Assembly (NCBI GenBank): GCA_020062545.1
Contig: JAGUWD010000018.1
Span: 1-64,000, forward strand
Length of the DNA: 64,000 bases
Origin: Thermodesulfovibrionales bacterium
GTDB taxonomy: Bacteria; Nitrospirota; Thermodesulfovibrionia; Thermodesulfovibrionales; Dissulfurispiraceae
Direction: 5' to 3'
The translations under genes and the position numbers were made by a program. The notes below the pieces were generated by a model, which was not told the DNA's origin, did not search any database, and was given only the letters and a program-made list of their open reading frames with translations. Position 1 is the first letter of the stretch. Each line of letters starts with the position of its first letter. Shown in pieces: positions 24,854 to 33,506 of the stretch.

Positions 24854-26035
24854 ATGTACATGTCATCGTTTTTTAATTATTACAGGATTGGTCGTTTCAT
24901 ATTTGCACTGGCATTGCTCATCTCATTCCAGATAGCAGGTCTGCCTTATGCTATTCCGAGATTAATGTTTATACTGGCCGTTTATAGCTTCTTAGCACTG
25001 CTCAGGCTTGCTGTTTTCACAAAAAAAATACATTACTTTGATTTTCTTCTGGATATTGTATTCATATCGGCAATAGTTTATATAAGTTTTGGGATATATT
25101 CATATCTTACCCTTCTTTATCTTTTCCCAATTTTTTTCTCATCCGTCATCATAAAAACAAAAAAGATATTTCTCTTTCCTGTTATTTCAGCAGTTCTTTA
25201 TGGAGCATCCTATTATATCAGCGGTGTTATTGCAGAAAAAGAGAGCATTTTGAACATTTCTCTACATTTTCTGTCCTTTTCCCTTATAGCCCTTGCTGGG
25301 GACAATTTAAAAGAAAGAATGGAGAAACAAGAGCAGCATATAAAAGATCTGGAGGAAGAAAAGATAAAAATGAAGGGATATGAAAGGCTGTACAGGGTGA
25401 GTGCTGATCTGGCTCATGAATTGAAGAATCCCCTCGCATCAATTTCTGCTGCGGCGCAGTTTTTAAATGAAGGGAAAAACGACAGGGAATTTATTGATAT
25501 GCTCAGCACAGAAACTAAGCGCCTTACAACACTGGTTAATGACTTTCTCCTGTTTTCGCGTCCGTCCGATGCCCCAAAGGAAGATGTGGATTTATCAGAA
25601 ACCCTGAAATCACTGGTCAATCGCCAGAATAGCGACAAAAACAGTGATAAAAAAATAACGCTAAATGTAATAAATGATGCAGAGGTCGTTGCAAACAGGA
25701 CATTCATTGAGGTTGCGCTGAATAATATTATTAGAAATGCCATTGAGGCTGCAAAGTCAGAGGTAAAAATTTCCTTAAAAAAAGTTAGGAGTTTAGAGTT
25801 TGGAGTTCAGAGTTTGGAGAGGATACTGATAGAAATAGAGGATGATGGAACAGGAATAGATGATGATATGAAGGATAAAATTTTCGAACCATTTGTAACA
25901 ACAAAAACAAACGGTACAGGATTGGGGCTTGCAATAGCTTACCGAATAATTACGGGTTTTGGAGGGAATATCATTATTGATAGGTCTTCCCTCGGTGGGG
26001 CAAAATTTAAGATCTTGTTTCCAGCAAAAGGGTGA
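24854..26035 (+). CDS. pilS: Sensor histidine kinase PilS
   Basis: 393 residues. The first ~150 residues hold about six transmembrane helices with no large external domain, as in PilS. A short coiled coil follows, then the H-box LAHELKNPLASISAAAQFL and the ATPase N, G1 and G2 boxes (NNIIRNAIEAAK, DDGTGIDDD, GTGLGLAIAYRI). A heptanucleotide array inserts SLEFGVQSLE at ~311-321, between the N and G1 boxes. It lies 6 bp before pilR and next to pilA, which fixes the name. Confidence 0.9.
   Translation: MYMSSFFNYYRIGRFIFALALLISFQIAGLPYAIPRLMFILAVYSFLALLRLAVFTKKIHYFDFLLDIVFISAIVYISFGIYSYLTLLYLFPIFFSSVIIKTKKIFLFPVISAVLYGASYYISGVIAEKESILNISLHFLSFSLIALAGDNLKERMEKQEQHIKDLEEEKIKMKGYERLYRVSADLAHELKNPLASISAAAQFLNEGKNDREFIDMLSTETKRLTTLVNDFLLFSRPSDAPKEDVDLSETLKSLVNRQNSDKNSDKKITLNVINDAEVVANRTFIEVALNNIIRNAIEAAKSEVKISLKKVRSLEFGVQSLERILIEIEDDGTGIDDDMKDKIFEPFVTTKTNGTGLGLAIAYRIITGFGGNIIIDRSSLGGAKFKILFPAKG
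25784..25818. repeat. In-frame heptanucleotide array in pilS
   Basis: GTTAGGA, GTTTAGA, GTTTGGA, GTTCAGA, GTTTGGA. Encodes VRSLEFGVQSLE inside the kinase ATPase domain. Confidence 0.85.
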
Positions 26036-26041
26036 GGTTTT

Positions 26042-27391
26042 ATGCGTGCAATAATTGTTGACGATGAACAGAACATCAGAAAAGTATTAAATGTCCTCTT
26101 GAAGGAAGATGGCCTTGAGGTTTATGAAGCATCAAGCGTAATCAATGCAAACAGCCTGATAAAAGAGAATTACTTCGATATTGCAATAATTGATCTCCGC
26201 CTCTCAGACGGCTCAGGCATTGAGATACTTAAGACAATAAAAGAACAAAATCCCGAGACTGTGGTATTGATAATCACTGCATTTGCATCAACAGAGACAG
26301 CAATAGCAGCAATGAAGCTTGGCGCTTACGACTATGTAACAAAGCCCTTTAATCTGGATGAAATAAGGATTGTCATAAAGAATATAAAAGAAAAAATAAT
26401 CCTCCAGAAAAAGGTAAAAGAGCTCCAGCAGTATGCAGACGAATACCAGGATATAATCGGAAAGTCAGAGGCCATAAAAAAGGTCTTTACGATGATAGAT
26501 AAAATAGCGCCCTTCGATACAAATGTCCTCATAACAGGGGAAAGCGGAACAGGCAAGGAACTCGTTGCAAAGGCAATACATAACAGGAGCATAAGGGCGG
26601 ATAAACCCTTTGTTGCCATCAACTGCGCAAGTCTTCCGGCAGAACTTCTCGAAAGCGAATTGTTCGGATATACAAAAGGGGCATTTACAGGCGCCTATGC
26701 ATCAAAACGTGGACTGATAGATGAGGCAAATGGAGGGACATTATTCCTTGATGAAATAGGAGAGATGCCCCTGTCACTTCAGGCAAAACTGCTGAGATTT
26801 TTGGAAGAAAAGAAAATCAGGCCCATAGGCAGCAGCAATGAGATAGAGATCGATGTGAGAATAATTGTAGCTACAAATAAGGCATTGAATGAGTTGTTAG
26901 AAAAAAGCGAATTCAGGGAAGACCTTTATTACAGGCTCTCAACCTTTGAAATAAGACTACCGTCTCTAAGAGAGAGGCGGGAAGATATTCCGTTACTTAT
27001 CGACCACTTTGTAAAACTATTCTCCAAAAAGTTCCAGAAGGATATACGCAGGATTGAGCCTGCCTTTGTTGATTACATAATGCATCAGGAACTCAAGGGC
27101 AATGTAAGGGAATTGAAAAACATAATAGAGCGGGAGGTTATCCTGTCCGAAGATGGCTATCTGAAATGCACATCATGCCCTACATTTGAGAGTTTGGAAT
27201 CTGGAGTTCGGAGTCCGGAGTTAGATTCAGACAAAGGAATAAATCTTAATGAATATCTAACACGCATTGAAATGGAACTGCTGAATAAGGCACTGCAGAA
27301 GGCAAACGGCGTAAAGACAAAGGCAGCAGAGCTTCTGGGTTTGACATTCAGGGAGTTCAGGTACAGGCTATCGAAGTATAACAGGCAATAG
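26042..27391 (+). CDS. pilR: Sigma-54 response regulator PilR
   Basis: 449 residues. The receiver domain has DDE (residues 7-9) and phospho-acceptor D in AIIDLRLSDGSG. The AAA+ domain has Walker A GESGTGKE, the sigma-54 contact loop GAFTGA and GGTLFLDEIGE. A Fis-type HTH closes the protein (TKAAELLGLTFREFRYRLSKY). Residues ~383-394 (SLESGVRSPEL) come from a heptanucleotide array between the AAA+ and DNA-binding parts. It should activate pilA through the TGACA-N5-TGTCA sites. Confidence 0.93.
   Translation: MRAIIVDDEQNIRKVLNVLLKEDGLEVYEASSVINANSLIKENYFDIAIIDLRLSDGSGIEILKTIKEQNPETVVLIITAFASTETAIAAMKLGAYDYVTKPFNLDEIRIVIKNIKEKIILQKKVKELQQYADEYQDIIGKSEAIKKVFTMIDKIAPFDTNVLITGESGTGKELVAKAIHNRSIRADKPFVAINCASLPAELLESELFGYTKGAFTGAYASKRGLIDEANGGTLFLDEIGEMPLSLQAKLLRFLEEKKIRPIGSSNEIEIDVRIIVATNKALNELLEKSEFREDLYYRLSTFEIRLPSLRERREDIPLLIDHFVKLFSKKFQKDIRRIEPAFVDYIMHQELKGNVRELKNIIEREVILSEDGYLKCTSCPTFESLESGVRSPELDSDKGINLNEYLTRIEMELLNKALQKANGVKTKAAELLGLTFREFRYRLSKYNRQ
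27190..27224. repeat. In-frame heptanucleotide array in pilR
   Basis: GAGTTTG, GAATCTG, GAGTTCG, GAGTCCG, GAGTTAG. Encodes SLESGVRSPELD in the linker before the DNA-binding domain. Confidence 0.85.
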
Positions 27392-27436
27392 GCTATAGGT
27401 TGTGAAGATAATTCTTTTACCTATCGCCCATTGCCT
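27383..27436. repeat. Heptanucleotide hairpin at the pilR/pilC convergent ends
   Basis: AGGCAAT, AGGCTAT, AGG (27383-27399) and its near-inverse (27420-27436) pair over 15 of 17 positions. The stem contains the stop of pilR and touches that of pilC. It may work as a bidirectional terminator and is built from the heptanucleotide family. Confidence 0.7.
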
Positions 27437-28649
27437 ACTTTCCTATGACTTCTCCCATCTTGAATATGGGCAGGTAGAGGGCAACAACAATATAACCTAT
27501 AGTTGTCCCTAAAAAGACCATAAGCATCGGCTCCAGCATTGTTGTGAGGTTTGCAACGGCATTATCCACTTCGTCATCATAAAAATCCGCTATCTTTATA
27601 AGCATCTGATCAAGGGCGCCTGTTGATTCACCAACATTTATCATCTGTGTAACCATAGGCGGAAAGACCTCTGTCTTTGAAAGAGGCTCTGCAACAGTCT
27701 TACCCGATGCAACTTCCCTCCTGACCTCAAAAACCACTTCTTCAACGACCTTGTTCCCTGAAGACCTTGCACATATATCAAGTCCGTCCAGTATGGGAAC
27801 ACCGCTGCTGATAAGGGTGCCGAGAGTCCTCGTAAACCTTGCAACAGCAACCTTTCTCAGGAGGTCTCCAATTACAGGCATTTTCAGTAAAAACCTGTCG
27901 GTGTTTTTTCTTCCAGCCTCGGTACCTCTATACTGCTTTATCCCGAAGATTGTCGATATCAGACCGCCAAGTATTATCACACCACCTATGCCTCCCAGAA
28001 AATTACTCAGCCATATAACGCTCCTTGTAGGAGCCGGGAGTTTTGCACCCATTTCCGTAAATATCTTGGCGAATATTGGAATAACAAATATCATTATTAT
28101 TGCAATAACAAGTACAGCCACAGATATGACGATAGAAGGATATATCATTGCACCCTTTACCTTCTTCTTGAGCTTCATTGCCTTTTCGATATAACCAGCA
28201 AGCCTCATAAGCACTGCATCGAGGACACCGCCTGCCTCACCAGCAGCTACGAGGTTCACATAGAGGTCATCGAATATCTTTGGATGCTTTTTAAGGGCCT
28301 CGGCAAGTGTTGTGCCTGTCTCGACATCGGCCTTTATCTGGGCGATTACTGCACCGAGGGTCTTGTTCTCTGCCTGTTTTGACATTATGTCAAGACCCTG
28401 AACAATGGGTATGCCTGCTGTAAACATTGTAGCAAACTGACGGGTAAAGACAACAATATCTTTATCGGTAATCTTCTGTTTTTTTGGCCCGAAGAGTTTT
28501 TTGGATGGTGCTGTTTCGGTAATAACTGTGGGTAGTATGCCCTGCCTTCTTAAAGCCGAGACAACCTCGTCCTTTGTGTTGGCGGTAATCTCGCCGCTCT
28601 TTGGCTCCCCTCTCAGGGTCTTTCCGGCCCATTTAAAGGTTGTAGGCAT
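27435..28649 (-). CDS. pilC: Type IV pilus inner-membrane platform protein
   Basis: 404 residues of the GspF/PilC family: a soluble N-terminus (TFKWAGKTLRGEPKSGEI), then two homologous T2SSF domains, each with the RQFATMFTAGIPIVQGL or TRTLGTLISSGVPILDGL signature, and three transmembrane segments (ISVAVLVIAIIMIFVIPIF; GGIGGVIILGGLIS; MLVFLGTTIGYIVVALYLPIF). It anchors the pilus motor ATPases. pilB and pilT are not adjacent. The next gene upstream is metF, 10 bp away, so it may be transcribed from the C1 operon. Confidence 0.95.
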   Translation of the reverse strand: MPTTFKWAGKTLRGEPKSGEITANTKDEVVSALRRQGILPTVITETAPSKKLFGPKKQKITDKDIVVFTRQFATMFTAGIPIVQGLDIMSKQAENKTLGAVIAQIKADVETGTTLAEALKKHPKIFDDLYVNLVAAGEAGGVLDAVLMRLAGYIEKAMKLKKKVKGAMIYPSIVISVAVLVIAIIMIFVIPIFAKIFTEMGAKLPAPTRSVIWLSNFLGGIGGVIILGGLISTIFGIKQYRGTEAGRKNTDRFLLKMPVIGDLLRKVAVARFTRTLGTLISSGVPILDGLDICARSSGNKVVEEVVFEVRREVASGKTVAEPLSKTEVFPPMVTQMINVGESTGALDQMLIKIADFYDDEVDNAVANLTTMLEPMLMVFLGTTIGYIVVALYLPIFKMGEVIGK

Positions 28650-28659
28650 ACGCCCTCCC

Positions 28660-29541
28660 TTATAATAATCCTGCCCGCTCCATAATTATCGGCACCTTAT
28701 CTTCCATGCCAATGGCCATTATATGAACACCGTCACATATATTTTCATCTTTGAGCTGCCTTATATGCCTTGCCGCTATATTAAGTCCTGTATCAAGTGC
28801 CTTTTCCTTGCCAGCAGCCTTTAGTTCGTCTATAAGCTCCTGGGGAACCCTTATGCCCGGTACATTGTTGTTTATGAAACTGGCCATTCCCGCGCTCTTT
28901 AAAACAACAATTCCTGCAAGTATCTTGACCGAGAACTTCCTCGCATAACTCATAAACTCTTTAAATTTATTTATATCATAAATCGCCTGCGTTTGGAAGA
29001 ATTTTGCGCCTGCCCTTACTTTTTTCTCGAATTTTATGAGCTGGGGCTCAAGCGGATTTGCCTCGGGAGTTACGACAGCGCCCTGGAAAAAGTCTGTTGC
29101 GCCCTTCAAATCATTGCCTGCCATATCCTTTCCGTTGTTTAAAGAATTAACAACGCTAAGAAGCTGCACCGACTCTATATCATAGACAGGCTTTGCCTGC
29201 TTGTGGTCTCCTGCAAGCACATGGTCTCCTGTCATGCACAGGACATTCCTTATTCCAAGGATATTTGCGCCAAGAAGGTCTGACTGAAGGCCTATCCTGT
29301 TTCTGTCCCTGCATGTCATCTGGAGTATAGGCTCAACATCATGCTCAAGGACTATTTTGCACACTGCCATGGAGCATATGCGCATCACAGCAGACTGGTT
29401 GTCGGTGACATTCAAAGCATCCACCTTGCCTTTTAAAAGCTCGATATGGTGTATCATCTCTTTTATATCAGTGCCCTTTGGGGGGCCAACCTCTGCAGTT
29501 ACGACAAACTTTCCTGAATTCAATATATCCTTGAAGCTCAT
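28660..29541 (-). CDS. metF: Methylenetetrahydrofolate reductase, catalytic subunit
   Basis: 293 residues, a FAD-binding TIM barrel (VTAEVGPPKGTDIKEM, LNVTDNQSAV, GDHVLAGDHKQAKPVYD, KFFQTQAIYD). It reduces methylene-THF to methyl-THF, the last methyl-branch step of the Wood-Ljungdahl pathway. It overlaps metV by 4 nt, as in acetogen MetVF, where the two subunits form the core complex. In such systems the electron donor is not NADPH alone. Confidence 0.95.
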   Translation of the reverse strand: MSFKDILNSGKFVVTAEVGPPKGTDIKEMIHHIELLKGKVDALNVTDNQSAVMRICSMAVCKIVLEHDVEPILQMTCRDRNRIGLQSDLLGANILGIRNVLCMTGDHVLAGDHKQAKPVYDIESVQLLSVVNSLNNGKDMAGNDLKGATDFFQGAVVTPEANPLEPQLIKFEKKVRAGAKFFQTQAIYDINKFKEFMSYARKFSVKILAGIVVLKSAGMASFINNNVPGIRVPQELIDELKAAGKEKALDTGLNIAARHIRQLKDENICDGVHIMAIGMEDKVPIIMERAGLL

Positions 29542-30215
29542 TTCTTCTTTTCCTCCTTCTTTTCCGGCCTCGCAACAAGAGTTCTTGGCTTTATGCTCAT
29601 TGACCAGTCCTTTGCCTCCAGTGCATTATCGCAAAGCTCCTGAAGCCTGTCAAGCCTCTTCATCCTCTCATATATCCTCACCCATGCGCATTTGATATCA
29701 GGGCTAACCTCGCATTTACCGTCCTTGCATCCTCCACAAGGCCCGTTCAAAATACCCTTTGGACATGCAGTTACAGGACAAATGCCGCCTGTCTTATCAA
29801 GAATACACTTGCCGCACAACGAGCATCTCTCGTCAAACATCTGAAACCTTGTCATATTGCCGAGGAACAGACTGTCGTTCGTCGCATATACAGGCTTGTC
29901 CTCAAATATTTCAACAGCAGCCTGCGTACCTGCACCGCATGACATGATAAGGATACATTCTGTCTTATCGAGGGCATCTTTAAAAGGCTTTAATTCAATC
30001 TTTGTTCCGAGCACCTGACAGCCTGTCTTTGCAACAAAACCGCCTGTAACCTCTTTACCTTCTGCCTTTAATGCCTCTGTCAATGCATCTATCGCCTCCT
30101 GATTGCCTGTTCCGCAGAGGCTTGCACACTCAGAGCATCCAATAAGGAAGAAGCTCCTGTAGTTCTTTATATTCTCCATTAATTCCTGAAAGTCTCTTTT
30201 TTTAGTAATTATCAT
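29538..30215 (-). CDS. metV: Methylenetetrahydrofolate reductase Fe-S subunit
   Basis: 225 residues. The N-terminal part has GCSECASLCGTGN. The C-terminal zinc/Fe-S region has CSLCGKCI, GICPVTACPKGILNGPCGGCKDGKCEV and KCAWVRIYERM, the MTHFR C-terminal-domain signature seen in MetV of acetogens. It binds [4Fe-4S] clusters and passes electrons to MetF. Its start lies 23 bp from structured element copy A, which separates it from folD. Confidence 0.9.
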   Translation of the reverse strand: MIITKKRDFQELMENIKNYRSFFLIGCSECASLCGTGNQEAIDALTEALKAEGKEVTGGFVAKTGCQVLGTKIELKPFKDALDKTECILIMSCGAGTQAAVEIFEDKPVYATNDSLFLGNMTRFQMFDERCSLCGKCILDKTGGICPVTACPKGILNGPCGGCKDGKCEVSPDIKCAWVRIYERMKRLDRLQELCDNALEAKDWSMSIKPRTLVARPEKKEEKKK

Positions 30216-30237
30216 CTTTCCTCCTACTCTTTTGGAT

Positions 30238-30372
30238 AAGATGATATGGCATTGTATTGGAGCGGTTTCAGCAACTCGAAGTTTCGCCGTGATGGAGAAA
30301 CCGAGTTGGTGCCTCGGAGACGGACATGGATGTTCGTCGAGAATGAGCGGAAATACTGTGCCATATCATCTT
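30238..30372. repeat. Structured intergenic element, copy A
   Basis: A 135-nt element. Terminal stem: AAGATGATATGGCA (30238-30251) pairs with TGCCATATCATCTT (30359-30372), extended after a 2-nt mismatch by GTATT / AATAC. Two internal hairpins: CAACTCG / CGAGTTG with an inner GTTTC / GAAAC stem (30272-30308), and GACGGACA-TGGA-TGTTCGTC (30319-30338). Conserved core edges are GTATTGGAGCG and GAGAATGAGCGGAAATAC. It lies between folD and metV. Two further copies occur at 31906 and 50238. Confidence 0.85.
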
Positions 30373-30393
30373 TTATAGCTATTTGGTTTCTTA

Positions 30394-31302
30394 TCATTTT
30401 ATCCCTGCATGCAGCTTTGCCGACTTCACCGTGTTCTTCATAAGCATTGTGATTGTCATGGGACCAACACCGCCTGGAACAGGGGTAATCGCCCCTGCTA
30501 TCTCCTTTGCTGCATCAAAATCAACATCTCCCTTCAGTATTGGAACAGGCTTGCCGGTCTTTTCGCTTATTTTCTCACCAACACGATTGACACCCACATC
30601 TATGACACAGGCACCCGGCTTTATCCATTCAGGCTTCACAAGACCCGGAACACCAGCTGCTACAATAAGAATATCCGCACGCCTGCAATGAGATGCCAGA
30701 TCCTTTGTTCCTGTGTGCACAACCGTAACAGTAGCATTAGCTCCCTTGCCTTTTTGAAGTAGCATATTTGCAATCGGTTTTCCAACAATATTTGAACGGC
30801 CTACTACAACAACTTCAGATCCTGAAGTCTCAAAACCGGAGCGAACAATTAACTCCTGAATGCCTGCAGGTGTGCATGGAAGAAATTTAACCTCGTCTCC
30901 GCCTATCATAAGACGCCCGAGATTAACCGGATGAAATGCATCCACATCTTTATCTGGATCGATAGCATTCAGAACCTTCTTTTCATTTATGTGCCTGGGA
31001 AGGGGAAGCTGCACGAGTATGCCGTGTATCTTTGGATCCTTATTGTACTTGTCAATGAGTTTGAGAAGGTCTGTCTCGGAAATATCCTCGGGCTGGTCGT
31101 CCTGGATTGAATAGAAACCGAGTTCATGTGCGGTCTTCTGCTTTGCTGTAACATAACTTACAGAGGCCGGATTTTTCCCAACCAGTATGGTTACCAGACC
31201 GGGAACAATCCCGTGTTTTTCCTTCATTTCTGCAATTTCCTTTTTAAGCTCTTCCCTTATCTGTGCTGCTATTTCTGTACCACTGATTATTTTTGCTGCC
31301 AT
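30394..31302 (-). CDS. folD: Methylene-THF dehydrogenase / methenyl-THF cyclohydrolase
   Basis: 302 residues. FolD signatures: VGKNPASVSYVTAKQKTAHELG with the catalytic Lys, GILVQLPLPRHI, DPDKDVDAFHP and the Rossmann region VVVGRSNIVGKPIANMLLQKG, ending TPVPGGVGPMTITMLMKNTV. It interconverts formyl-, methenyl- and methylene-THF, the two steps before MetF. It is 20 bp downstream of folE and shares the operon. Confidence 0.98.
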   Translation of the reverse strand: MAAKIISGTEIAAQIREELKKEIAEMKEKHGIVPGLVTILVGKNPASVSYVTAKQKTAHELGFYSIQDDQPEDISETDLLKLIDKYNKDPKIHGILVQLPLPRHINEKKVLNAIDPDKDVDAFHPVNLGRLMIGGDEVKFLPCTPAGIQELIVRSGFETSGSEVVVVGRSNIVGKPIANMLLQKGKGANATVTVVHTGTKDLASHCRRADILIVAAGVPGLVKPEWIKPGACVIDVGVNRVGEKISEKTGKPVPILKGDVDFDAAKEIAGAITPVPGGVGPMTITMLMKNTVKSAKLHAGIK

Positions 31303-31322
31303 TACTCCTCCCTTTGTTTAGT

Positions 31323-31889
31323 TTATGGTTTCTTTATTAACTCCAGCATCTCTTCCCTCGTGCTCTGCTTGCTCCTGAATATCCCGCGTACTGCCGATGT
31401 CACTGTCCTTGAGCCCGGCTTTTTTATGCCCCTCATGCTCATACATAGATGCTCGGCATCTACAACAACCATACAGCCCCTTGGTTTTAGCTTATCCATA
31501 ATCATGTCTGCAAGCTGCGCTGTCAAACGCTCCTGAACCTGAGGCCTCTTTGCAAGATATTCCAGCGCCTTTGCAAGCTCGCTTAGTCCGGCTATCTTTC
31601 CCGATGGTATATAAGCAATATGCGCCTTCCCGATGAAAGGCAAGAGGTGGTGCTCGCAAACAGAATAGAATGGAATGTCCTTGAGCAGTACCATCTCATC
31701 GTGGCTCTCTCCTTCTATTGGTTTAAGCAGGTCTTCCCCGGGCGCCTCAAGCCCTGCGAATATCTCGGCAAACATCTTTGCCACACGCTTTGGCGTGTCT
31801 TTAAGGCCGGGACGCTCCCTGTCCTCACCTATACCCTCAAGAATTAATCTTACGCCTTCTTCTATCTTTTTACTGTCCATATCATCCAT
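31323..31889 (-). CDS. folE: GTP cyclohydrolase I
   Basis: 188 residues. First enzyme of pterin/folate synthesis. Zinc ligands are in [18 protein letters not shown] (Cys, His) and [11 protein letters not shown] (Cys). [17 protein letters not shown] near the N-terminus and [14 protein letters not shown] are family landmarks. It supplies the folate backbone used by the neighbouring folD, metF and cyclo-ligase genes. Structured element copy B lies directly upstream of it. Confidence 0.97.
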   Translation of the reverse strand: MDDMDSKKIEEGVRLILEGIGEDRERPGLKDTPKRVAKMFAEIFAGLEAPGEDLLKPIEGESHDEMVLLKDIPFYSVCEHHLLPFIGKAHIAYIPSGKIAGLSELAKALEYLAKRPQVQERLTAQLADMIMDKLKPRGCMVVVDAEHLCMSMRGIKKPGSRTVTSAVRGIFRSKQSTREEMLELIKKP

Positions 31890-31905
31890 AAAATTTCATA
31901 AGCAA

Positions 31906-32038
31906 CGATAGGAGATAACGTATTGGAGCGACTTCGGCAGCCCAGGCGTAACATGGATGTTTAAGCGGGCTGGCGTAGCTTCGGAGAATGGCGAGGATGC
32001 CATTCGAGAATGAAGCGGAAATACATTATCTCCTATCG
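31906..32038. repeat. Structured intergenic element, copy B
   Basis: 133 nt. Terminal stem CGATAGGAGATAA (31906-31918) / TTATCTCCTATCG (32026-32038), then one mismatch and GTATT / AATAC. Hairpins: CAGCCC / GGGCTG with inner AACA-TGGA-TGTT (31938-31972), and GAATGGC-GAGGAT-GCCATTC (31986-32005). The core is close to copy C and diverged from copy A, but the outer stem is unrelated in sequence to both. It lies between the cyclo-ligase gene and folE. Confidence 0.88.
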
Positions 32039-32065
32039 TAACTAATGCATTATAAATTAGCATGG

Positions 32066-32650
32066 CTAACACTCTATAATCCTTTTATCAGTTATTATCT
32101 TATCCATCTTTATATCATGCGGTTCAGAAGGTAATGCCTCCACAATCTGCTCTTCATAAGCCATGGCAATTAAACCCTTGACCCTTGACCCCTGACCCCT
32201 GACCCCTGACAATAATTTATCATAAAAACCCTTGCCATATCCCAGCCTGTTGCACTTTTCGTCAAAAGCAACTCCCGGAACTAATATTAAATCCATATGC
32301 TCCACGTTCATTAATCTATCTTCAGGGACATCGGGTTCGGATATTCCCAAATAACCTGAAATAAGCTCGCCCGTATCCTTTATCTCGTAAAGCTTCAGTT
32401 CGTTGTCCTGTTTATCAACCTTCGGCAGCACAACTACCTTTCCGTGTGCAACGCAATATTTTAACAGATCAAAGGTGTCAACTTCGCTTCTGAAAGAGGC
32501 ATATAAGAGAATTTTATGGGATGCCTTAAACTCCGAAAGCGCCAGCAGCCTTTCTTTAATCTCCCTGTCCTTGTCCTTCCTGATTTCTTCACGTATGGAA
32601 TCCCTGCGGGATAAAATGTATTTTCTTATGTCAGATTTACCTGTCAGCAA
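32066..32650 (-). CDS. 5-formyltetrahydrofolate cyclo-ligase
   Basis: About 194 residues. I prefer a TTG start at 32650 (LTGKSDIRKYILSRRDSI), which follows GGGAGGGGAT; an ATG at 32677 would overlap cooC by 19 nt. Signatures: LYASFRSEVDT, VVLPKVD, GYLGISEPD, DLILVPGVAFDEKCNRLGYGKGFYD. It converts 5-formyl-THF to methenyl-THF, salvaging an inhibitory folate. A heptanucleotide array inserts GVRGQGSRVKG near the C-terminus. Confidence 0.9.
   Translation of the reverse strand: MLTGKSDIRKYILSRRDSIREEIRKDKDREIKERLLALSEFKASHKILLYASFRSEVDTFDLLKYCVAHGKVVVLPKVDKQDNELKLYEIKDTGELISGYLGISEPDVPEDRLMNVEHMDLILVPGVAFDEKCNRLGYGKGFYDKLLSGVRGQGSRVKGLIAMAYEEQIVEALPSEPHDIKMDKIITDKRIIEC
32176..32210. repeat. In-frame heptanucleotide array in the cyclo-ligase gene
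   Basis: CCTTGAC twice and CCCTGAC three times. Encodes VRGQGSRVKG on the minus strand. Confidence 0.85.
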
Positions 32651-32658
32651 TAGGAATC

Positions 32659-33441
32659 CTATCCCCTCCCGAGACATCCTTCGAGTTTTTTCTTTATCTC
32701 ACTGATCTCTTCGACCACCTCGGATGCAGCAATAAAGGGGGAATCACCCCTGACATCGGCATCCATGACCGATTGGTCAAACCTTATTGCACCCAGAAAT
32801 TCCATATCCTTTATGTGTTCTTTCAAAAAGGAGACATCTCTCTCGCTCCTCACTTTATTCGCAACAACAAAGACGTGCTTCACGCCAAGCCCCTTTGCCA
32901 TCTCCTTTACGGTATTTGCAGTCTGAATACTCCTCTGTCCCGGCTCCACCACAACAATAAAGGCATCAACCGCCTCTGCAGTGCCCCTCGTGAGATGCTC
33001 TATGCCTGCCTCCATATCAACAACAACTACCTCGTCCCTCTCCACAACGAGATGCTTTAAAAGCCTTCTTAAAAGGACATTCTCAGGGCAGTAGCATCCC
33101 GATGCTGCCGCTTTAGATTTACCTGCCACAAGCAGGGTGATGCTGTTAAATCTATATCCGATTTCTTCAGGAAGGTCATCAACCCTCGGATTGAGTTTGA
33201 ATATCCCCCCCATGCTTCCGGGTTTTGCACCTGTCCTTTCTTCTATCAATTCCGGCATGTCAGCAATCGGTCTTATTTTCTCGATATCCGATAGTTTAAT
33301 GCCTAATGCCTGCGCAAGATTGGCATCCGGATCTGCATCCACAGCAATGACCCTCTTGCCGTCAGCAGAAAATAAATGACTCAATACCGCTGAAAGTGTT
33401 GTCTTTCCAACCCCGCCCTTGCCTGTTATCGCAATTTTCAT
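32659..33441 (-). CDS. cooC: CODH nickel-insertion ATPase CooC
   Basis: 260 residues of the MinD/ArsA ATPase class. Deviant Walker A GKGGVGKTT (7-15), switch VDADPDANLAQALGI, and VVDMEAGIEHL. The CxC of ASGCYCPEN is the Ni/Zn-binding motif that distinguishes CooC/AcsF from other MinD-like proteins. It would load nickel into CooS or AcsB, whose genes lie 23-28 kb away. First gene of the cooC - cyclo-ligase - folE - folD - metV - metF run. Confidence 0.92.
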   Translation of the reverse strand: MKIAITGKGGVGKTTLSAVLSHLFSADGKRVIAVDADPDANLAQALGIKLSDIEKIRPIADMPELIEERTGAKPGSMGGIFKLNPRVDDLPEEIGYRFNSITLLVAGKSKAAASGCYCPENVLLRRLLKHLVVERDEVVVVDMEAGIEHLTRGTAEAVDAFIVVVEPGQRSIQTANTVKEMAKGLGVKHVFVVANKVRSERDVSFLKEHIKDMEFLGAIRFDQSVMDADVRGDSPFIAASEVVEEISEIKKKLEGCLGRG

Positions 33442-33506
33442 GGTCAGAAATTATAACATAATCATCCACCATTTACCCATTTACTGTTATTGTGTTATCA
33501 TCTCCT

